60,000 nucleotides of DNA from Antedon mediterranea (GCF_964355755.1 NC_092674.1:4781001-4841000), one strand, 5' to 3'. Shown: positions 53,801-57,965, counted from the stretch's first letter. The notes: generated from the sequence alone by a model not told the origin. A program made the numbers and translations.

Positions 53801-56239
53801 TTGAGCACCTTGTCTGCCTCATGCTGCTTACGGCCCTGCATTTATACAATAACACTTTCTCCACACATCATAAAAAAAACATCATAAAAAAACATCATAA
53901 TGGTATAAACAAGTTTGATAATGAGTAAAAACATAGTATGTGAAAAAGGAAGCCTAAATAGGTTGTTAGAAAACTTTATGCCTAGGCTACCAGAAATATG
54001 AAATCCTATTCATCTCCATGTCTGTCTTTATTTACAGATTCTACCCTAATGCAACTTGCTGTGCAAACTATGGAAGCAGATCTTTTGCTAGCCCCTGCCA
54101 GAGCATCCATTAATGACAAACCATCACCAAACTCTACCAGCCGAAGCAACAGCTACAGCAGTGTCGTAAGCAGCGGAAGCTCAGACAGTAGCAGTAATAA
54201 TGCTGTATCCTCGTCTGGTAGCAGAAAGAATAAACAAAAGCTGTCTAAGACTCACTCGGCTCCAAACAAGTCACTTTCTGCTTTCACTCCAGTCGGAGAG
54301 AAAGGAAAGCACCCAGGTATGCATAGAATCTAGTACTGTACATCATTTACAGGTTTTTAGAGAATGAAATGGAGCAGATTACTAATGTGCCACTAATCGT
54401 TCTTAAGAGAAAATTCTCCACCCGAACAATCTTCTATTTAGGAGCAAATCTAATTGTTGAAGACTACTGCTCCAATGACTTTAGCTTTTGACGTGGTTAT
54501 GTATACAGTGCAATTCAAAATCTTGGACTTTATATGCTGATGCCCAACCATTATACCATGGTGTAATGTGTTCAAATCTCATTGGATAGCAATGTTTATA
54601 TATCATTTGATTGCAGGTGCCATTGGATCTAAGACTATGCCATCTAGAGGTGACTACAAGATTGGACACTGGGCTATGGATAACCAGTCATCTGGTAGCA
54701 ATAGCCCAAGTAGCCCCAGTATGTTCAGCCTACCATCCGGCTCACCGAACACACCACTCACAAAACCTTCACCACCAACATCTTTTGGAACGACTTCATT
54801 TAAATTTGGAGAAGGTGCGTACAAGTTTTGTTTATTGTGTATTTTATTGGAATTTAAAAGGGCGTCTGAATATCAATTGACATCAGTTTGTCCAACTGGA
54901 AGGGTTACCAACATATAATGATATAAAAGATAAATAAAATTAATATATATAATTAAACCCATTTCCCTTTAAATAGATGATAAACCTCTTAAATTTCATT
55001 TTTTTTTTATAGATTCTAGTTTTGGACCCAATTGGGACGCCAGCAACAATACACCTGCTGTCTCCAAACCACGAAAGAAACGATATGGATCTGGATCGTT
55101 GGAGAACTGGCCAGGCTTTGGTCCTAACACCAGCCCAACATCTAGCAGCCTGTGGCAGCCTAACAGCTACACAGACGCTCAGAATACTACAACCTGGTCA
55201 ACTGGCACCCACTCGCCTGATATCAGCCCATCAAACAATGTAATCAAAAATGCATTAATTAAACTTGTTGGCTGACATGTATCATTGTAAAGCTCTGTCT
55301 ACACTATCAAACTTTATGTGACAAAAAAATGTGGTGTGCCCATATATGGACATGACAATGTCATATCACTACCATATTTAGACATGTCACCACCATATTT
55401 GGGTACACCACACTTTTTTTTGTCAAACAAATGCTAATTTATCTTTGTTTTATCACAATGTATTTCTGTGTTTTCAGAGCTTGTTCAGACAAAACAACAG
55501 CCCATGGAACAATCCATCCGGCGGACGTAACATGGATAGCCGCTGGCAAACTGGAAATCCTCTCCTCTTCCCATCATCCATCTGGTCGAGCACTGTTAAT
55601 GACAGTCCTTTGCTGGATCGTGGTGCTTTGGGAATTGAACAGCCTGATCTACCAGAGCAACAGGTAGGGTATAGAAGTTGGGAAGAGAAACATGTCTGTC
55701 AATCAGTTCTGTTCTATTTTTATTGTCGATGCTATGGATTGACGTCAATCTAAATATTTATAAGGGAAAAACTGACTTATTTATCACACTAATTCTTTTA
55801 TCTTATGGAATCTGCTACCATCTAAAGCTCTGTCTACAATATCAAACTTTATGTAATAAAAAATGTGATGTGCCCATATATGGACAAGATGATGTCATAT
55901 TCCTAACATATTTGGCCACATTATACTTTTTTTGTCAAACTAATTTGATAGTGTAGACAGAGCTTAAGATGACGATAATTTGTTTATTTGTTATTAAAAT
56001 TAAATTGAGTTAAGCAAAAGCATTGACATGGTATGCATACTGAAAGAATAAGTCTGACTCCCTGGACATGCAGAATATATCATATTAAATCAGTACTATC
56101 ATTTTCAATTATTCTTTTTTTTTTTTTAATGTAGACGGCTTCATACAATCCATTCAACTCGTCATTGTTAAGCAACCTATGGTCATATCCACGTACTGGT
56201 TCAAGCTGGGGCTCTGGTAACAAGAAAGAAGACAAGTAA
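2717..56239 (+). CDS. TMEM131: TMEM131-family transmembrane protein, complete gene of 34 coding exons (1,846 aa)
   Basis: This entry covers the whole gene; its exons are listed separately. Joining them gives 5,541 nt with all phases consistent and GT-AG at every junction. The product has a signal peptide (about residues 14-40), a PapD-like luminal module (about 83-180, motifs PQMLDF, GGNTTFDVVFLARMAGNVEN and VFGVGVPNPYRLRPFLGA), further beta-rich luminal modules to about 1090, one membrane helix (about 1098-1119) and a Ser/Pro/Arg/Trp-rich cytosolic tail. Human TMEM131 is about 1,883 aa and collinear, as I recall it. Known family role: an ER membrane factor that binds procollagen through the PapD-like part and TRAPPC8 through the tail, helping collagen secretion. 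TMEM131L is the vertebrate paralogue; an invertebrate gene may predate that split. Family identity is very secure. The 5' end (exons 1-3) is less certain because conservation there is low. Confidence 0.95.
2841..3714 (+). other. TMEM131 intron 1
   Basis: No gene or recognisable repeat seen. Its first 150 bp (about 2920-3010) are richer in CpG than the surroundings, as promoter-proximal DNA often is. Confidence 0.6.
3715..3779 (+). CDS. TMEM131: TMEM131 exon 2
   Basis: Acceptor TTTTTTACAG, donor AGA|GTAAGT. Enters in phase 1 and leaves in phase 0. It encodes AFVQSEINVNELRQLVEEVS plus LR, and AFVQSE is identical to the corresponding human segment as I recall it. This is the first residue-level match to the family and validates exon 1. 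Confidence 0.85.
4884..4894 (+). CDS. TMEM131: TMEM131 exon 3: 11-nt microexon
   Basis: GATGATTCTAG sits between a pyrimidine-rich acceptor (TTTGTTTCTTTTGCAG) and a consensus donor (GTAAGT). It encodes DDS plus two bases and converts phase 0 (exon 2) to phase 2 (exon 4), so skipping it would shift the frame. The human protein has a DDG at the same place in my memory of the alignment. Confidence 0.75.
4940..5090. mobile_element. Main MITE family copy 1
   Basis: Both ends present (cgtctacattatcaaactag ... agtttgatagtgtagatg) with the internal 'aatatggtagtgatatgaca' block. It begins 45 bp after the microexon donor. Confidence 0.85.
6021..6657. repeat. Three tandem copies of a 194-199 bp unit
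   Basis: Units begin at about 6021, 6215 and 6414, each with 'tgtctataaagtattgata' or the variant of it, and share 'gttggtaggagctgtagatt' and 'atttgacctttgaacctc'. The third copy is diverged and partly rearranged. A local segmental duplication. Confidence 0.85.
7612..9461. repeat. 1.85-kb minisatellite of 36/40-bp units with higher-order structure
   Basis: About 48 units. The common unit is 40 bp and contains AACCAGTTAACTCTTCCCTG and TATAACTAAACTACAGT; a 36-bp variant lacks 'TATA' before ACCAG. Variant order repeats: the series around 7920-8410 recurs at 8672-9160, offset exactly 752 bp at both diagnostic variants ('taaataaa' and 'ccaggtaac'). Confidence 0.95.
9991..10052. mobile_element. 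Main MITE family copy 2 (internally deleted)
   Basis: Only about 62 bp: the two inverted ends joined almost directly, a near-perfect hairpin. Confidence 0.85.
10528..10850. mobile_element. Main MITE family copy 3 (composite)
   Basis: A left end at 10528-10560 is followed by about 135 bp of unrelated sequence ('taggccatagtttt' to 'aaagcaacacatt') and then a complete copy (10694-10850). The same unrelated segment recurs in the copy at 29547-30056. Confidence 0.8.
12733..12848. mobile_element. Main MITE family copy 4
   Basis: Left end AGGCTCTGTCTACACTATCA, right end with a 'gtgtagtgtagacagagctt' duplication; shortened interior. Confidence 0.85.
14842..15002. mobile_element. Main MITE family copy 5
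   Basis: Full-length with both ends and two 'aatatggta' internal blocks. Confidence 0.85.
17313..17524 (-). mobile_element. tRNA-derived SINE, - strand
   Basis: Read on the - strand, the head (17524 down to about 17459) has an A-box-like TAGCTTGGTGGTTTAGATGC and a B-box-like AGAGTTCAATCC about 30 bp on. The body ends in GCTCGCTGTTGGATGCTTAT followed by an A-rich tail (17321-17313). A related 3' end occurs at about 58030-58110, and related heads at 42749-42802 and 44018-44072. Confidence 0.6.
18480..19639. repeat. 50-bp tandem array, about 23 units
   Basis: The unit contains GACATGGATGAAGATCATGT followed by GTTATGTGGACATGACTACT and GTATTATCTT. It is very homogeneous, with single-base variants (ggat/agat; atct/atat) and one 6-bp insertion near 19438. 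50 bp is not a multiple of three, so it is not coding. Confidence 0.95.
20750..20839 (+). CDS. TMEM131: TMEM131 exon 4: start of the PapD-like module
   Basis: Acceptor TTTATTTACAG, donor CAACA|GTAAGT. It encodes residues about 67-96 and ends ...VSPQMLDFAQ; the human counterpart reads PPMLDF. This is the first beta-strand of the PapD-like/ASH-type fold. It lies 15.9 kb from exon 3, the longest intron of the gene, so a further tiny exon in between cannot be excluded, although the phases already agree. Confidence 0.87.
21150..21273 (+). CDS. TMEM131: TMEM131 exon 5: PapD-like module
   Basis: It encodes HPIGMPHVESVTIYN followed by THPETVVKLTSISGSTPHFH and CSFFREK, residues 97-138. PIGMP, the ESV.IYN strand and SIS..T.HFH.SFF match the human PapD-like domain closely. 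Enters in phase 2, leaves in phase 0. Confidence 0.95.
21313..21640. repeat. 17-bp tandem repeat derived from a 'GGGGACACC' dispersed repeat
   Basis: Degenerate units of GTCCCCTGAATAGAGGT, in the intron between exons 5 and 6. The unit resembles part of the dispersed element seen at 18150-18315, 36885-37065 and 47750-47940. The open frame on the - strand is a consequence of the repeat. Confidence 0.85.
21716..21829 (+). CDS. TMEM131: TMEM131 exon 6: PapD-like module core
   Basis: It encodes residues 139-176, including PGGNTTFDVVFLARMAGNVE, the strongest signature of the family. NTT at about 145 is an N-glycosylation sequon on the luminal side. Phase 0 on both sides; donor CAA|GTAAGT. Confidence 0.96.
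23113..23195. mobile_element. Main MITE family copy 6 (truncated)
   Basis: Left half only; part of a tandem duplication with the next copy, since the upstream 50 bp ('tggatggacatgg...') are repeated before 23365 as well. Confidence 0.8.
23365..23527. mobile_element. Main MITE family copy 7
   Basis: Full-length, ends CCTTGTCTACACTATCAAAC and GTTTGATAGTGTAGACAGAG. Confidence 0.9.
23995..24116. mobile_element. Main MITE family copy 8
   Basis: Degraded left end (ttaagctttttctacactat), intact right end, interior shortened. Confidence 0.8.
25103..25286. mobile_element. 184-bp TIR element with CAACTCCC ends
   Basis: Left end TACAGTCAACTCCCCTAATA, right end TATTGGGGGAGTTGACTGTA, complementary apart from one or two positions, with an internal inverted 'tccgg...ccgga' pair. 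Size and absence of coding point to a MITE. A fragment resembling it lies at about 47625-47700. Confidence 0.8.
28631..28753 (+). CDS. TMEM131: TMEM131 exon 7: end of PapD-like module
   Basis: It encodes VFGVGVPNPYRLRPFLGAKV then PLNYTYSPLINMHNPYGTVL and Q, residues 177-217. VFGVGVPNPYRLRPFLGA is identical to the human stretch as I recall it. It holds a luminal NYT sequon. Phase 0 on both sides. Confidence 0.96.
28936..29040. repeat. 19-20 bp C-rich tandem repeat
   Basis: Five units of CCCCCTTTATTTATCCCCA with small variants, about 180 bp after exon 7. Confidence 0.85.
29547..30056. mobile_element. Main MITE family copy 9 (composite)
   Basis: Two partial copies separated by the same foreign segment as at 10561-10690. 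The first copy has an AT-rich insertion just inside its left end (29565-29615). Confidence 0.8.
30560..30640 (+). CDS. TMEM131: TMEM131 exon 8
   Basis: It encodes VTEIYSSGGDLHLELPTGSQ then ETSDNLW, residues 218-244. YSSGGDLHLELPTG is invariant in vertebrate TMEM131. Acceptor TTTTTTTGCAG, donor TGG|GTAAGT, phase 0 on both sides. Confidence 0.95.
30668..30813. mobile_element. Main MITE family copy 10
   Basis: Full-length, both ends intact; begins 28 bp after the exon 8 donor. Confidence 0.9.
30882..32738. mobile_element. 1.86-kb TIR element, no transposase visible
   Basis: Ends CAGGGCTCGATTTA and its exact complement TAAATCGAGCCCTG, flanked on both sides by TGAAT (30877-30881 and 32739-32743), a candidate 5-bp target duplication. 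'GCTAGCCC' motifs recur in inverted orientation just inside both ends. No transposase is seen; another element (31807-32530) is nested inside. A 5-bp duplication would fit Transib better than hAT (8 bp), but the call rests on ends only. Confidence 0.7.
31807..32530. mobile_element. Nested 724-bp element with TTGCGCAA-repeat ends
   Basis: Left end GTTATGCGCGATTTGAACGA and right end TCGTTCAAATCGCGCATAAC are perfect inverted repeats. The inverted ends continue as strings of the palindrome TTGCGCAA joined by AT spacers, about 140 bp on each side around an AT-rich centre. It interrupts the larger element at 30882-32738. Confidence 0.85.
34201..34680 (+). pseudogene. Possible retrocopy remnant or unknown small ORF in intron 8
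   Basis: A 67-codon open frame (34201-34404) ends ...RYIDSWTNNIKRQFNYRLRT SLMDPVN with mixed, protein-like composition. It is followed by about 220 bp, an AATAAA at about 34627 and an A-run at about 34662. This resembles the 3' part of a retroposed mRNA. I do not recognise the peptide and it may be chance. Confidence 0.25.
34776..34929 (+). CDS. TMEM131: TMEM131 exon 9
   Basis: It encodes EIPPYQTRSVMRASFVGRTE, SNHTAFIRIRANHTVEDNDF and LMLPVEVEVSA. EIPPY, VMRASF, NHTAFIRI and LPVEVEV match the human protein. It carries two NHT sequons. Leaves in phase 1. Confidence 0.95.
35330..35515. repeat. Dispersed 'TACTGCAGTAACTGCAGTA' repeat
   Basis: A segment bounded by 'tactgcagtttactgtagta' and 'gttactgcagtaacagcagt', roughly inverted. 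Related segments occur at about 15995-16170 and 27870-27990. Probably another non-autonomous element. Confidence 0.5.
35536..35672. mobile_element. Main MITE family copy 11
   Basis: Both ends present; the left inner arm is shortened. Confidence 0.88.
35989..36107 (+). CDS. TMEM131: TMEM131 exon 10
   Basis: It opens APGIYSALEMLDFGTLRSLD, matching human APGIYSSTEMLDFGTLRTQD, and starts a second ASH/MSP-like beta module. Residues about 296-335. Acceptor TATTTTCAG, donor GTG|GTAAGT, enters in phase 1. Confidence 0.95.
36551..36762 (+). CDS. TMEM131: TMEM131 exon 11
   Basis: It encodes residues about 336-405, from SISLMRANEAVSVDFKPMGL through KVASLTFQ and GKIIVKTKDKNQKLVLPYQA to LVLPG. VHFKP/VDFKP, KVAS and PYQAxVL are family landmarks. 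Leaves in phase 2; donor GG|GTAGGT. Confidence 0.94.
36885..37065. mobile_element. Dispersed 'TTAAGAGGACACC' element
   Basis: The ends CAATAAAACCCTATTAAGAG and GGAGGTGTGTTCTATTG form a partial inverted pair around repeated 'gtcccctgaatagagg'. The same family is seen at 18150-18315, 37560-37625 and 47750-47940. Non-coding. Confidence 0.6.
37372..37520. mobile_element. Main MITE family copy 12
   Basis: Full-length, with doubled 'aaatatggtagtgat' blocks. Confidence 0.9.
39052..39422. repeat. G-rich 42-bp minisatellite, about 9 units
   Basis: The unit contains TAGCATGTGGAGTGGGAGGA then AAGGGTGTGTGGTGGGTGGG GG. Units are almost identical. 42 is divisible by three, so long frames stay open on both strands (HPFLPLHMLPPPTT on -, CVVGGGSMWSGRKG on +); they are not genes. 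The + strand has dense GGG runs. Confidence 0.95.
39741..39891 (+). CDS. TMEM131: TMEM131 exon 12
   Basis: It encodes GTLGYNKNSTLFHLGMNKES through LPLTNLFNFTLVVNEINVAP to GIFK. The ATLFHI/STLFHL and YLTNTFSFAI/PLTNLFNFTL pairs support orthology. NST and NFT are sequons. The G-rich minisatellite ends only about 320 bp upstream in intron 11. Confidence 0.93.
40351..40655. repeat. 25-bp tandem repeat, about 12 units
   Basis: Units of AACTCATGAAATATTCTCTC CATTC with variants (tcct, caacta, tttcc). It ends about 70 bp before the exon 13 acceptor. Confidence 0.95.
40725..40895 (+). CDS. TMEM131: TMEM131 exon 13
   Basis: It encodes 57 codons, IENFNDTISIPPQLMDTSVS through LRFLPEASDKPMSSILRLST to VISYSGKLK. 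The acceptor is TTTTCAAG, AG with a preceding A rather than C or T, which is slightly weak. Phase 0 on both sides. Confidence 0.92.
41035..41139 (+). CDS. TMEM131: TMEM131 exon 14
   Basis: It encodes YLINGKQESQINFGSLSLEE, ERSIQVTIINDNPVE. INFGSLSLEE aligns with human FIDFGVLSATE and marks a new beta module; IINDNPVE aligns with IINSNPIE. Phase 0 on both sides. Confidence 0.92.
42581..42709 (+). CDS. TMEM131: TMEM131 exon 15
   Basis: It encodes VVIDYLNGSLPDCAVTLQLL then GIAEGDPASPQLADKTSTDK and VYP. The donor CCA|GTATGT at 42710 was preferred over the weaker in-phase GTTTAT at 42701; using the latter would drop VYP only. This stretch is poorly conserved. Confidence 0.85.
42959..43096. mobile_element. 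Main MITE family copy 13
   Basis: Full left end; the right end has lost the 'aagtttgatagt' part. Confidence 0.88.
43191..43382 (+). CDS. TMEM131: TMEM131 exon 16
   Basis: It encodes 64 codons: VVLPPNHYAVFQVSVVASSD through TKYQTLAIAMVITTLEGCLF to LSPESIQLKPSFP. YAVFQV, TxYxTLxI and the PSFP end match human GYFAVFRV, TDYEILTI and LPPSFP. Donor CCT|GTAAGT. Confidence 0.95.
43503..43628. mobile_element. Main MITE family copy 14
   Basis: Left end intact, right end missing after 'tttttggtcaaact'. Confidence 0.82.
43872..44007. mobile_element. Main MITE family copy 15
   Basis: Both ends present, slightly diverged; lies about 85 bp before exon 17. Confidence 0.85.
44093..44248 (+). CDS. TMEM131: TMEM131 exon 17
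   Basis: It encodes GLVVSQTIYVTNNFGQSMQL, ESVEPDPPDARFYHRLPKKV, DKVTIPGYAKAK. The GKIVHQSLNIMNSFSQ and VRFYYKRL counterparts in human TMEM131 are recognisable. Phase 0 on both sides. Confidence 0.94.
44626..44975. mobile_element. Main MITE family copy 16, interrupted
   Basis: Left arm to about 44665 and right part from about 44869, separated by about 200 bp that include 'gtgggtatcagtggctgaat', related to 1917-1941. Confidence 0.8.
45458..45533 (+). CDS. TMEM131: TMEM131 exon 18
   Basis: It encodes IGKIVFDVRKNCGKSCYIGM then PLESG. The two cysteines align with the conserved CGDHCYVGLP of the human protein and may form a luminal disulphide (inference). Leaves in phase 1; donor GGAC|GTAAGT. Confidence 0.93.
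47489..47606 (+). CDS. TMEM131: TMEM131 exon 19
   Basis: It encodes RGVDWKNSLVLDHTTGNLDL then DCYEPIWSSWLNIYRGNKHK (last codon split). Divergent from vertebrates except for the W/D pattern around the human MWDADWDLHQSLFKGW region. Acceptor AATTGTAG, donor AA|GTGAGT. Confidence 0.88.
47952..48077. mobile_element. Main MITE family copy 17
   Basis: Both ends present; ends about 50 bp before exon 20. Confidence 0.88.
48127..48262 (+). CDS. TMEM131: TMEM131 exon 20
   Basis: It encodes 45 codons after the split Lys: LNTTMNFNSNLVHNIIIPVK, AELTWPRIVQSDTVTFPHTY, IGTTS. AELTWP aligns with human AELSWP. NTT is a luminal sequon. Confidence 0.92.
48611..48720 (+). CDS. TMEM131: TMEM131 exon 21
   Basis: It encodes SIAVNLKNPSNQLLVVQVVP then ISEYPAPMMMEDVLQK. 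The ITLENPADVPVYVQFIPL pattern of the family is visible. Leaves in phase 2. Confidence 0.92.
49060..49126 (+). CDS. TMEM131: TMEM131 exon 22
   Basis: It encodes RFKYDKIEIDDPSVFYLQDI then KEK. It aligns with human RFNLSKVAKIDLRTLEFQVF. Acceptor TATTTTCAG, donor AAG|GTAAAC. Confidence 0.9.
49640..49812 (+). CDS. TMEM131: TMEM131 exon 23
   Basis: It encodes DSPGRGLLKHRSAIEKTFGV, SPNISVLTISIKAHENITIN, VGFRPTDHRERISLILI plus two bases. VGFRPTDHRERISLILIRNN matches human VKFTPVHNRTVSSLIIVRNN. NIS and NIT are sequons. Confidence 0.94.
50116..50255 (+). CDS. TMEM131: TMEM131 exon 24
   Basis: It encodes RNNMTIMDAFVVKGTGARGE, LRLNGRVPNSNSNLLFELKP, THLADCN. RNNLTVMDAVMVQGQG and LRVAGKLPGPGSSLRFKI are the vertebrate equivalents; NNMT is a conserved sequon. 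Leaves in phase 1. Confidence 0.95.
50336..50464. mobile_element. Main MITE family copy 18
   Basis: Intact left end; the right end is shortened to 'caaactagacagag'. It fills most of the 233-bp intron 24. Confidence 0.88.
50489..50681 (+). CDS. TMEM131: TMEM131 exon 25
   Basis: It encodes KTHLKGKTPNFTVGKQFKLT through FLINGQECEGYGFRVRQCQP to DDTPKIDI. EPNFTLKRTFKVENTG and ISGYSCEGYGFKVVNC in human align directly, including both cysteines. Leaves in phase 2; donor GC|GTATGT. Confidence 0.95.
51026..51370 (+). CDS. TMEM131: TMEM131 exon 26: last luminal module and membrane helix
   Basis: It encodes residues about 1045-1159. The luminal end is AFTPDFSMSRVTRTLTIVIE and LDYTLIATLPPHLLSSCAAA, then IPRPQWEN. 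The membrane helix is LYLGTAILMNVFFLGVLMVS (about 1098-1117, then YL). The juxtamembrane tail includes SKRFDLRTINGPVG, matching human GRPFDLRRIVG. Leaves in phase 2 through AA|GTAAGT. It is the single hydrophobic segment of helix length after the signal peptide, giving type I topology. Confidence 0.96.
51586..52204 (+). CDS. TMEM131: TMEM131 exon 27: Arg/Ser-rich cytosolic tail
   Basis: The longest exon (619 nt, residues about 1160-1366). It contains SSPPPDTPPSPVEDV, an Arg/His/Ser-rich stretch (GRGSRHQRTGSDQRN; RRGRSSRHRHHENRYERS) and an acidic end with VCDDSSSTTTENSNADSEL. The last matches human DDDSSSTTTETSNPDTEPL, anchoring an otherwise divergent, probably disordered region. Donor CAT|GTACGT; a MITE begins 27 bp after it. 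Confidence 0.95.
52232..52384. mobile_element. Main MITE family copy 19
   Basis: Full-length apart from the first few bases of the left end, 27 bp after the exon 27 donor. Confidence 0.88.
52795..52967 (+). CDS. TMEM131: TMEM131 exon 28
   Basis: It encodes YADLDEIDLIAPAMDSQNRK through ASKKDKSNNPDETKFESIKR to NKPRRHTRAFNGDVCRP. Lys/Arg-rich, low complexity. The frame was fixed by phase 0 entry and phase 2 exit into exon 29; the other open frame here is a shadow. Donor AAG|GTAACT; a MITE begins 25 bp later. Confidence 0.88.
52992..53145. mobile_element. Main MITE family copy 20
   Basis: The left end is duplicated ('gtctacactctgtctacact'); the right end is intact. It occupies half of the 306-bp intron 28. 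Confidence 0.9.
53274..53548 (+). CDS. TMEM131: TMEM131 exon 29: conserved LELPYT tail motif
   Basis: It encodes STLELPYTTPLEARKRQHKP through AIAAKITAQATKKNIRLQMA to STCSSSDLDKDSPPPLWDQA and KPMPHDG. SSLELPYTPPLESKQRR and SSEGEKDSPPPEWD are the human counterparts. This is the best conserved part of the cytosolic tail. Confidence 0.95.
54038..54316 (+). CDS. TMEM131: TMEM131 exon 30
   Basis: It encodes DSTLMQLAVQTMEADLLLAP through SRSNSYSSVVSSGSSDSSSN to KNKQKLSKTHSAPNKSLSAF, TPVGEKGKHP. Human DSLYKLSLQTLNADIFL and GSYSSIVNSSSSSD align. The amphipathic LMQLAVQTMEADLLL segment may be a helix and the SYSSVV motif is strongly kept. Confidence 0.94.
54617..54814 (+). CDS. TMEM131: TMEM131 exon 31
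   Basis: It encodes GAIGSKTMPSRGDYKIGHWA, MDNQSSGSNSPSSPSMFSLP, SGSPNTPLTKPSPPTSFGTT and SFKFGE. Ser/Pro-rich with a single Trp (GHWAMD). Phase 1 on both sides. Weak similarity to the human SPVSNPSSPDFTPLNSF region. Confidence 0.88.
55013..55239 (+). CDS. TMEM131: TMEM131 exon 32: Trp-motif tail
   Basis: It encodes DSSFGPNWDASNNTPAVSKP, RKKRYGSGSLENWPGFGPNT, SPTSSSLWQPNSYTDAQNTT and TWSTGTHSPDISPSNN. Trp residues recur in short Ser/Pro/Asn-flanked motifs (PNWD, ENWPGF, SLWQP, TTWST), as in the vertebrate C-terminus. Leaves in phase 0. Confidence 0.9.
55289..55430. mobile_element. Main MITE family copy 21
   Basis: Intact left end, right terminal bases lost. It makes up most of intron 32 (238 bp). 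Confidence 0.88.
55478..55663 (+). CDS. TMEM131: TMEM131 exon 33: Trp-motif tail
   Basis: It encodes SLFRQNNSPWNNPSGGRNMD, SRWQTGNPLLFPSSIWSSTV, NDSPLLDRGALGIEQPDLPE, QQ. FPSSIWSS matches human FSSSIWSS. Donor CAG|GTAGGG, phase 0 on both sides. Confidence 0.92.
55823..55966. mobile_element. Main MITE family copy 22
   Basis: Full-length with both ends (AAAGCTCTGTCTACAATATC and GATAGTGTAGACAGAGCTT). Confidence 0.9.
56135..56239 (+). CDS. TMEM131: TMEM131 exon 34: C-terminus and stop
   Basis: It encodes TASYNPFNSSLLSNLWSYPR then TGSSWGSGNKKEDK, ending at TAA 56237-56239. YNPF...LWSYP aligns with human YNPWRIWSPT near the end of the protein. The terminal KKEDK is charged and hydrophilic. Confidence 0.92.
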   Translation, partial: TASYNPFNSSLLSNLWSYPRTGSSWGSGNKKEDK

Positions 56240-57965
56240 AGTGTCAAATACATAAGCTATCACAACAATAAGATGAATAAACAATTGTAAACAGTAGTGA
56301 AGTTCTTGTTGGAGAATAAAATTTGAATGAATCTGTTAACTTCTGTCTACACTATCAAATTAGTTTGACAAATATGGTAGTGATATGCCAAAATATGGTA
56401 GTGATATGACATACATCATCATGTCCATATCTGGGCACTTTATACTTTTTTTCACATAAAGTTTGATAGACAGAGTTTACTTATTATTTCCTTGGCATTT
56501 TGATATTATAATTATTTAATTGTTAATTTCAGTTAAATTTTTTGTAAATCTCCTCATTCAAATCTATGATTAAATAACCAATTTCTCATAAATTAATTTA
56601 TATTTTTTTAAAATTATTTTTTACTATAAATGATATTCTCATTCGAAGGTAAATTATTGGAAAAAATACAACATTTATGTGGTACTTGTGGTGTCTGTAT
56701 TTCAATTGATATATAAAATATATCAAAATTAAATCAACAATTTTAAAATCAACAGCCAGAGCCGTAATTGTTATTATTTAATTAATCATATAAAAAAATA
56801 AAATAATTATTTTCCATTGTTTTGAATAGTAATGTTACATTATATATCATGTTATTAATTAATATGAGGCTTTTAATTTTTTTTTTCATTTCCAAAAACA
56901 CAAAATGCCACCAGCTGTGGCAACATACAAAAAAGTTTCAGAATATGTATCATTATTTGAATAAAAAGGAGGGTTACTAATTGTATTTTATTGTTTACCA
57001 TTGATAGAAATTAATAAATGTTGAATGATTAATTATTTAAAACATACAGTCTTGTTATGTAGCTTACATTTGAATCCAACAAGAACTTCTCTCACAGCCT
57101 TAATGTAGATGATAATATACTTTAATTGTTATTTTACACTTGTTATACAGTTACTATTATCAGGGAAGAGTGAAATTTGTTTGTATTTTACCCTTCCCTG
57201 CTATTATGGTTTTTATAAAGAAGGCATTACATATTAATATTTATTGCTCTTAGAATGTTTTTTTATTAATTGCATTTTTGCTTATATATATATATATATA
57301 TTCAGTCACTTGATGTGTTTTATTTACACATATTTGATGTTTATGGGTGGGGGATTGGGGGAGGAGAGTATTGACCAAAAAAATAATTGTAACTAATCCA
57401 TCATATAATTTTTATAGTATTATTATATAATATGATGTTCAAACTTCTGTGTTTATAAATGAGTAATATATACCCAAACAAAATTAATGAATTATTGTTC
57501 AACTTTTTACTAATATGATATTGTATAATTTGAAATAAGCAGTGATTTTTTGGACAAATTTTTCAATTTTTTTTACTATATCAAAAAAAAGAAAAACCTA
57601 TTTTTAAGATTGGCTTAGTACAGAAAATCTCTCAAAAATTAGAAGATATACGTGTATTGATTTTTTAAATTTGTTTTGGCCCAAAAACAGCATTCAAACT
57701 ATTTTACAAAATATTTAATTTAAATATAAAACCAAATTATTTATTTACTTTATATATGTATAATAGGTGTGTGATTATGTATTTTTGTAGCAAGAAATTC
57801 TAATTTTTATATTGTACAGTTTTGCACATATAGTTATCCTACGTTTACCTACTCTGAAATTTCAATTATTACTAGAACTTAATTAAGTATGTATTATTGA
57901 TGGATGTTAATTAATCAATTTATTCATTTAGTACACAGACTGTGTCCATGTCCATTGTCACTGCA
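56240..57965 (+). other. TMEM131 3' UTR and flank
   Basis: AT-rich and mostly without repeats except a MITE at 56339-56478 and a TA run at about 57285-57300. Candidate poly(A) signals AATAAA occur at 56276-56281, 56315-56320 and 56960-56965; which one is used cannot be told. No other gene seen. Confidence 0.5.
56339..56478. mobile_element. Main MITE family copy 23, in the 3' UTR or flank
   Basis: About 100 bp after the stop codon. Whether it is transcribed with TMEM131 depends on the poly(A) site used (56276, 56315 or later). Confidence 0.88.

Noticed and set aside
54560-54600. B-box-like GTTCAAATC suggesting a tRNA gene
   Set aside because: No matching A-box or cloverleaf-forming arms nearby.
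54481-54669. 62-codon - strand ORF overlapping exon 31
   Set aside because: Shadow of a coding exon on the opposite strand.
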